Assembly (NCBI GenBank): GCA_964496505.1
Contig: CAZBZV010000058.1
Coordinates: forward strand, 1-24,105
Reading direction: 5' to 3'
DNA from: JAABVY01 sp964496505
Lineage (GTDB): Bacteria; Zixibacteria; MSB-5A5; JAABVY01
Length of the DNA: 24,105 nt
The translations under genes were made by a program, and so were the position numbers. Under the pieces are notes generated by a model, which saw nothing but the letters and a program-made list of their open reading frames with translations, ran no database searches and was not told the origin of the DNA. The first letter of the stretch is position 1, and every line of letters starts with the position of its first letter. This document shows, one piece after another, positions 22,281 through 24,105 of this stretch.

Positions 22281-22994
22281 ATGTCTGATATATTGGCCAG
22301 ATTCGTAAAAAACCCGTTTGGATTTATCCGCAGGGTGATATTCAAGAAATTTATCGGTCCCCGCAAGTATGGTAAAGGGGATGACTATGATGCCGCCCGC
22401 TACTGGGAGGATCGTCTTTCCAAATACGGCGACTCTCTAAAGGGAGTGGGTGACGAGGGCAAATCGGACCGCGAGAATATCGAGGAATATGCTCGAGATG
22501 AAAAGATTTTCTGCGATGTCTGTAATGGGCTGAATATCGATTTCGAAAAAGCCGGCGTGCTCGATATCGGCTGCGGCACCGGATTTTATGCAGATATCCT
22601 GCAAAGACAGGGCGTGAAGGCATATACCGGACTTGATATTACTGATCATTATTTTGAAAAGCACAGAGAAAGATTTCCCGATTTTGAATTCATAAAGAAG
22701 GACATCACATCTGAAAAACATGAGGGCAGTTACGATCTGATTATCATGATCGAGGTGCTGGAACATATAGTCAATGACGAGAAACTGGATTTTGCCATGG
22801 ACAACATCAAAAGATGCCTCAAGGAAAACGGCGTCTTTTTATTGTCCTCGGTCTGGGAGCAGGGCGGAAAGCATATGTTCTATGTGCGTAAATGGGCTCT
22901 GGATGAAATCAAACAGCGCTTCGAGGATTATCATTTCTCCGACCCGATACCATTCCGCGGCAGCAATATGGTTGCAATAAGAAAGTCACAATAG
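22281..22994 (+). CDS. class I SAM-dependent methyltransferase, substrate unknown
   Basis: This 237-residue protein has the Rossmann methyltransferase motifs: VLDIGCGTGFYAD (93-105), the acidic D119 in GLDITD, KKDIT (139-143), and the post-I region IMIEVLEHI (155-163) typical of UbiG/Methyltransf_11-type enzymes. The first 70 residues form a basic, helical extension (VKNPFGFIRRVIFKKFIG) that could touch a membrane or nucleic acid. It begins 12 bases after the ammonia-lyase stop and has no good ribosome binding site, so coupled translation is likely. Whether it modifies a product of that pathway is unknown; the substrate cannot be told from sequence. Confidence 0.88.
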   Translation: MSDILARFVKNPFGFIRRVIFKKFIGPRKYGKGDDYDAARYWEDRLSKYGDSLKGVGDEGKSDRENIEEYARDEKIFCDVCNGLNIDFEKAGVLDIGCGTGFYADILQRQGVKAYTGLDITDHYFEKHRERFPDFEFIKKDITSEKHEGSYDLIIMIEVLEHIVNDEKLDFAMDNIKRCLKENGVFLLSSVWEQGGKHMFYVRKWALDEIKQRFEDYHFSDPIPFRGSNMVAIRKSQ

Positions 22995-23127
22995 ACTTTT
23001 GCTAAGGCCTTTTCTATAAAAATCCGCCCAAATATCCTTACTATTTTTCAAACAATTTTATAGAATAAGGGTTAATATAATGGAGACTAATATATAGTAC
23101 AACAGCCTCATAGAATTGGATATTGAT

Positions 23128-23553
23128 ATGAAGAAATCAATTATATTCGTGCTATTTTTAAGCATGGTCTTTGCATTTACACTGACATGCAACGAGACCA
23201 GAATTGTCGATACGGGCGATGATGATTTGATTCTGCAAAAGGTAATGACGTATTCGGTCGTATTGCCGGCAGACAGAGTTGCCGGGGAGGAGATGTTTTT
23301 CCGGCTGACTCTCGATGCGGGTTTCCCCTGCTACATGTTTGCACGCTATGATATCGAGGAGATCAACGGCGAGATATTCGTTACACCCATGGTTTATCAA
23401 CGAGGAGTATCCTGCACTAATTACACCTCACGTATCAACAGAAGCTTTTCGTACACGATTGACGAGCCGGGAAACTACCTTTTTCATTTCTATGAAGATG
23501 ATCTCAGCCAGAAAAATTATGAGATTACGGTTGAGCCGGCCGCCGGTGAATAA
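23128..23553 (+). CDS. small exported protein of unknown function
   Basis: This 141-residue protein begins with a Lys-Lys-Ser start and a hydrophobic signal segment (about 4-20) ending in FAFTLTCNE. The cysteine suggests a lipoprotein, but the preceding residues (T-L-T) do not match the normal lipobox, so ordinary secretion is equally possible. The mature part (about 25-141) has alternating beta-type hydrophobic residues and a late YTIDEPGNYLFHFYED stretch, reminiscent of a beta-sandwich. The start is taken as ATG 23128, with GGA about seven bases upstream; a TTG at 23116 is less likely. No family recognised. It stands alone, 133 bases after the methyltransferase. Confidence 0.7.
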   Translation: MKKSIIFVLFLSMVFAFTLTCNETRIVDTGDDDLILQKVMTYSVVLPADRVAGEEMFFRLTLDAGFPCYMFARYDIEEINGEIFVTPMVYQRGVSCTNYTSRINRSFSYTIDEPGNYLFHFYEDDLSQKNYEITVEPAAGE

Positions 23554-23563
23554 GGATTATAAG

Positions 23564-23650
23564 CCGACATCCTGCAATGTTTCTATTTGGCGCATGAGGT
23601 ATCACACATGATAATGTGGGTTTAGTCCGTCATCCTGCTATATTTATATT
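23564..23650 (+). repeat. 24-base imperfect direct repeats, 63 bases apart
   Basis: Copy one (23564-23587) begins CCGACATCCTGCAATG and copy two (23627-23650) begins CCGTCATCCTGCTATA. They match at 20 of 24 positions. The shared core is CATCCTGC followed by AT-rich sequence. Copy one begins 10 bases after the preceding stop codon. Confidence 0.5.
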
Positions 23651-23695
23651 AGCTTACTATCTTAATCCTGAAGCAAAGATATGCTAAAAATGTAG

Positions 23696-23763
23696 ATCGT
23701 GCGCGGAGTACGTCCTCGTGCTCCGCGTCAACTGGGCACACCGGGAGGTACGCCCAGCACGAT
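23696..23763. repeat. 68-nt three-way-junction inverted repeat element
   Basis: An outer stem of six pairs (ATCGTG 23696-23701 with CACGAT 23758-23763) encloses two hairpins. The first (23702-23727) has eleven pairs, one of them G-T, and a TCCT loop. The second (23732-23757) has six pairs, a two-base mismatch, three more pairs and a GGGA loop. Only TCAA joins the two hairpins, and no bases separate them from the outer stem. The fold is read directly from complementarity. It could be a REP/BIME-like DNA element or a structured RNA; the strand of any transcript is unknown. Confidence 0.6.
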
Positions 23764-23777
23764 ATTTAGACGAGTAG

Positions 23778-23811
23778 GTCAGAACCCGGAGTGAAACGGA
23801 GTGGTTCTGAC
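23778..23811. repeat. hairpin with 9-bp perfect stem
   Basis: GTCAGAACC (23778-23786) pairs with GGTTCTGAC (23803-23811). The 16-base loop contains CGGAGT twice, separated by GAAA. REP-like. Confidence 0.55.
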
Positions 23812-23816
23812 TATCT

Positions 23817-23845
23817 TGATTCTGAAATATAGATAGGCAGAATCA
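23817..23845. repeat. hairpin with 8-bp stem and alternative pairings
   Basis: TGATTCTG (23817-23824) pairs with CAGAATCA (23838-23845). The right arm can instead pair, through AGAATC (23839-23844), with GATTCT at 23872-23877, and CTATCT (23811-23816) can pair with AGATAG (23831-23836). These options are mutually exclusive. Confidence 0.45.
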
Positions 23846-23895
23846 CTCCGCTCGGCTTCCGCCTCGCTTCGGATTCTTCCCTACCCGAAAATCGT

Positions 23896-23918
23896 GTCAA
23901 AACTCACAGAGTTTTGAC
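23896..23918. repeat. hairpin with 10-bp perfect stem
   Basis: GTCAAAACTC (23896-23905) and GAGTTTTGAC (23909-23918) are exact complements around an ACA loop. No T run follows on either strand, so an intrinsic terminator is not evident. Confidence 0.55.
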
Positions 23919-23944
23919 CTAATATCTAATTGGCAATAGAATAA

Positions 23945-23990
23945 CCGCCGGGAAAGGGTTCACGGCGGCACTCCATGCAGCCGGATGCAT
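23945..23990. repeat. two short adjacent hairpins
   Basis: CCGCCG/CGGCGG (23945-23968, loop 12) is followed by ATGCA/TGCAT (23975-23990, loop 6). Each is weak alone; they are listed because they continue the hairpin run. Confidence 0.35.
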
Positions 23991-24027
23991 TCTTCAAAAT
24001 CAAACATAGCAGGCATATCGAATTAAA

Positions 24028-24044
24028 CCCACCTTTCAGGTGGG
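24028..24044. repeat. short hairpin before the terminal repeats
   Basis: CCCACCT and AGGTGGG arms flank a TTC loop. It lies 13 bases before the tandem 20-base repeats. Confidence 0.45.
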
Positions 24045-24057
24045 ATACAGCGGTATG

Positions 24058-24102
24058 AACCGGACACATAGGTAACACATTAAACCGGGCACATAGGTAA
24101 CA
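24058..24102 (+). mobile_element. tandem 20-bp repeats, possible insertion-sequence terminus
   Basis: AACCGGACACATAGGTAACA (24058-24077) is repeated as AACCGGGCACATAGGTAACA (24083-24102), 19 of 20 identical with a 25-base period. Read on the minus strand each copy begins TGTTACC. Repeated transposase-binding sites starting with TGT are usual at the ends of IS21- and IS481-type elements, so the window edge may be the outer end of such an element. No transposase is visible in the window, so this is inference. Confidence 0.4.
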
Positions 24103-24105
24103 GTC

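Larger units (their letters stand above)
23554..24105. other. gene-free, hairpin-dense region
   Basis: No convincing coding sequence is seen on either strand. The stretch holds a pair of 24-base imperfect direct repeats, a 68-base three-way-junction fold, at least five further hairpins and a terminal tandem repeat, described separately. The density of inverted repeats is far higher than in any other gap of this window. It looks like a landing zone for REP-like or mobile elements. Confidence 0.7.

Noticed and set aside
23896..23918. Intrinsic terminator at the 10-bp hairpin
   Set aside because: No T tract follows on either strand, and the nearest gene ends more than 340 bases away.
23690..24050. 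Integron attC sites
   Set aside because: No paired RYYYAAC/GTTRRRY ends and no gene cassettes between the hairpins.
23554..24105. CRISPR array
   Set aside because: The repeats are few, inverted and of different sequence, with no regular repeat-spacer pattern and no cas genes.

Overview
The window is bacterial chromosomal DNA with tightly packed genes, clear Shine-Dalgarno sites and ordinary bacterial families. Two secreted peptidases end in dockerin modules with tandem 'NVSDA...INYIFIGG' loops. That module style, together with large two-component and chemotaxis content, suggests an uncultured lineage of the FCB superphylum (Zixibacteria-like). This placement is inference from protein style; no rRNA or other marker gene is present.

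Layout. (1) 1-655, minus: 5' part of ruvB, running off the left edge. (2) 841-1521, plus: an unknown four-helix membrane protein with its own promoter and a perfect palindrome (1582-1607) as likely terminator. (3) 1625-14921, minus: fifteen co-directional genes, mostly overlapping or separated by a few bases. In transcription order: a GAF-SpoIIE phosphatase (RsbU-like), an RsbW-like anti-sigma kinase, a STAS antagonist, a HEAT-repeat protein of about twenty repeats, two stand-alone receivers, CheR, a third receiver, CheY, a CheZ-like phosphatase, CheA, CheB, a soluble PAS histidine kinase, an NtrC-type sigma-54 activator and a small four-cysteine protein. (4) 15177-20625, plus: a THEP1-like NTPase followed by two tandem secreted M1 metallopeptidases with dockerins. 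(5) 20742-22994, plus: a histidine/aromatic ammonia-lyase (HutH-like) and a SAM methyltransferase. (6) 23128-23553, plus: a small exported protein. (7) 23554-24105: no gene, but a dense run of hairpins, including a 68-nt three-way junction, and at the right edge a tandem 20-bp repeat that looks like an insertion-sequence end.

How the genes may work together. The minus-strand cluster joins three signalling styles: a partner switch (phosphatase, kinase, antagonist), a CheA/CheB/CheR/CheY/CheZ phosphorelay, and an FlrB/FlrC-like sigma-54 pair. It has no CheW, no receptor and no flagellar structural gene. The parts are familiar, but their order is unusual, with the HEAT-repeat protein and two output-less NtrC-type receivers translationally coupled at the join. 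This is the best candidate in the window for an under-described system. The plus-strand peptidases and ammonia-lyase suggest extracellular protein breakdown and amino-acid catabolism.
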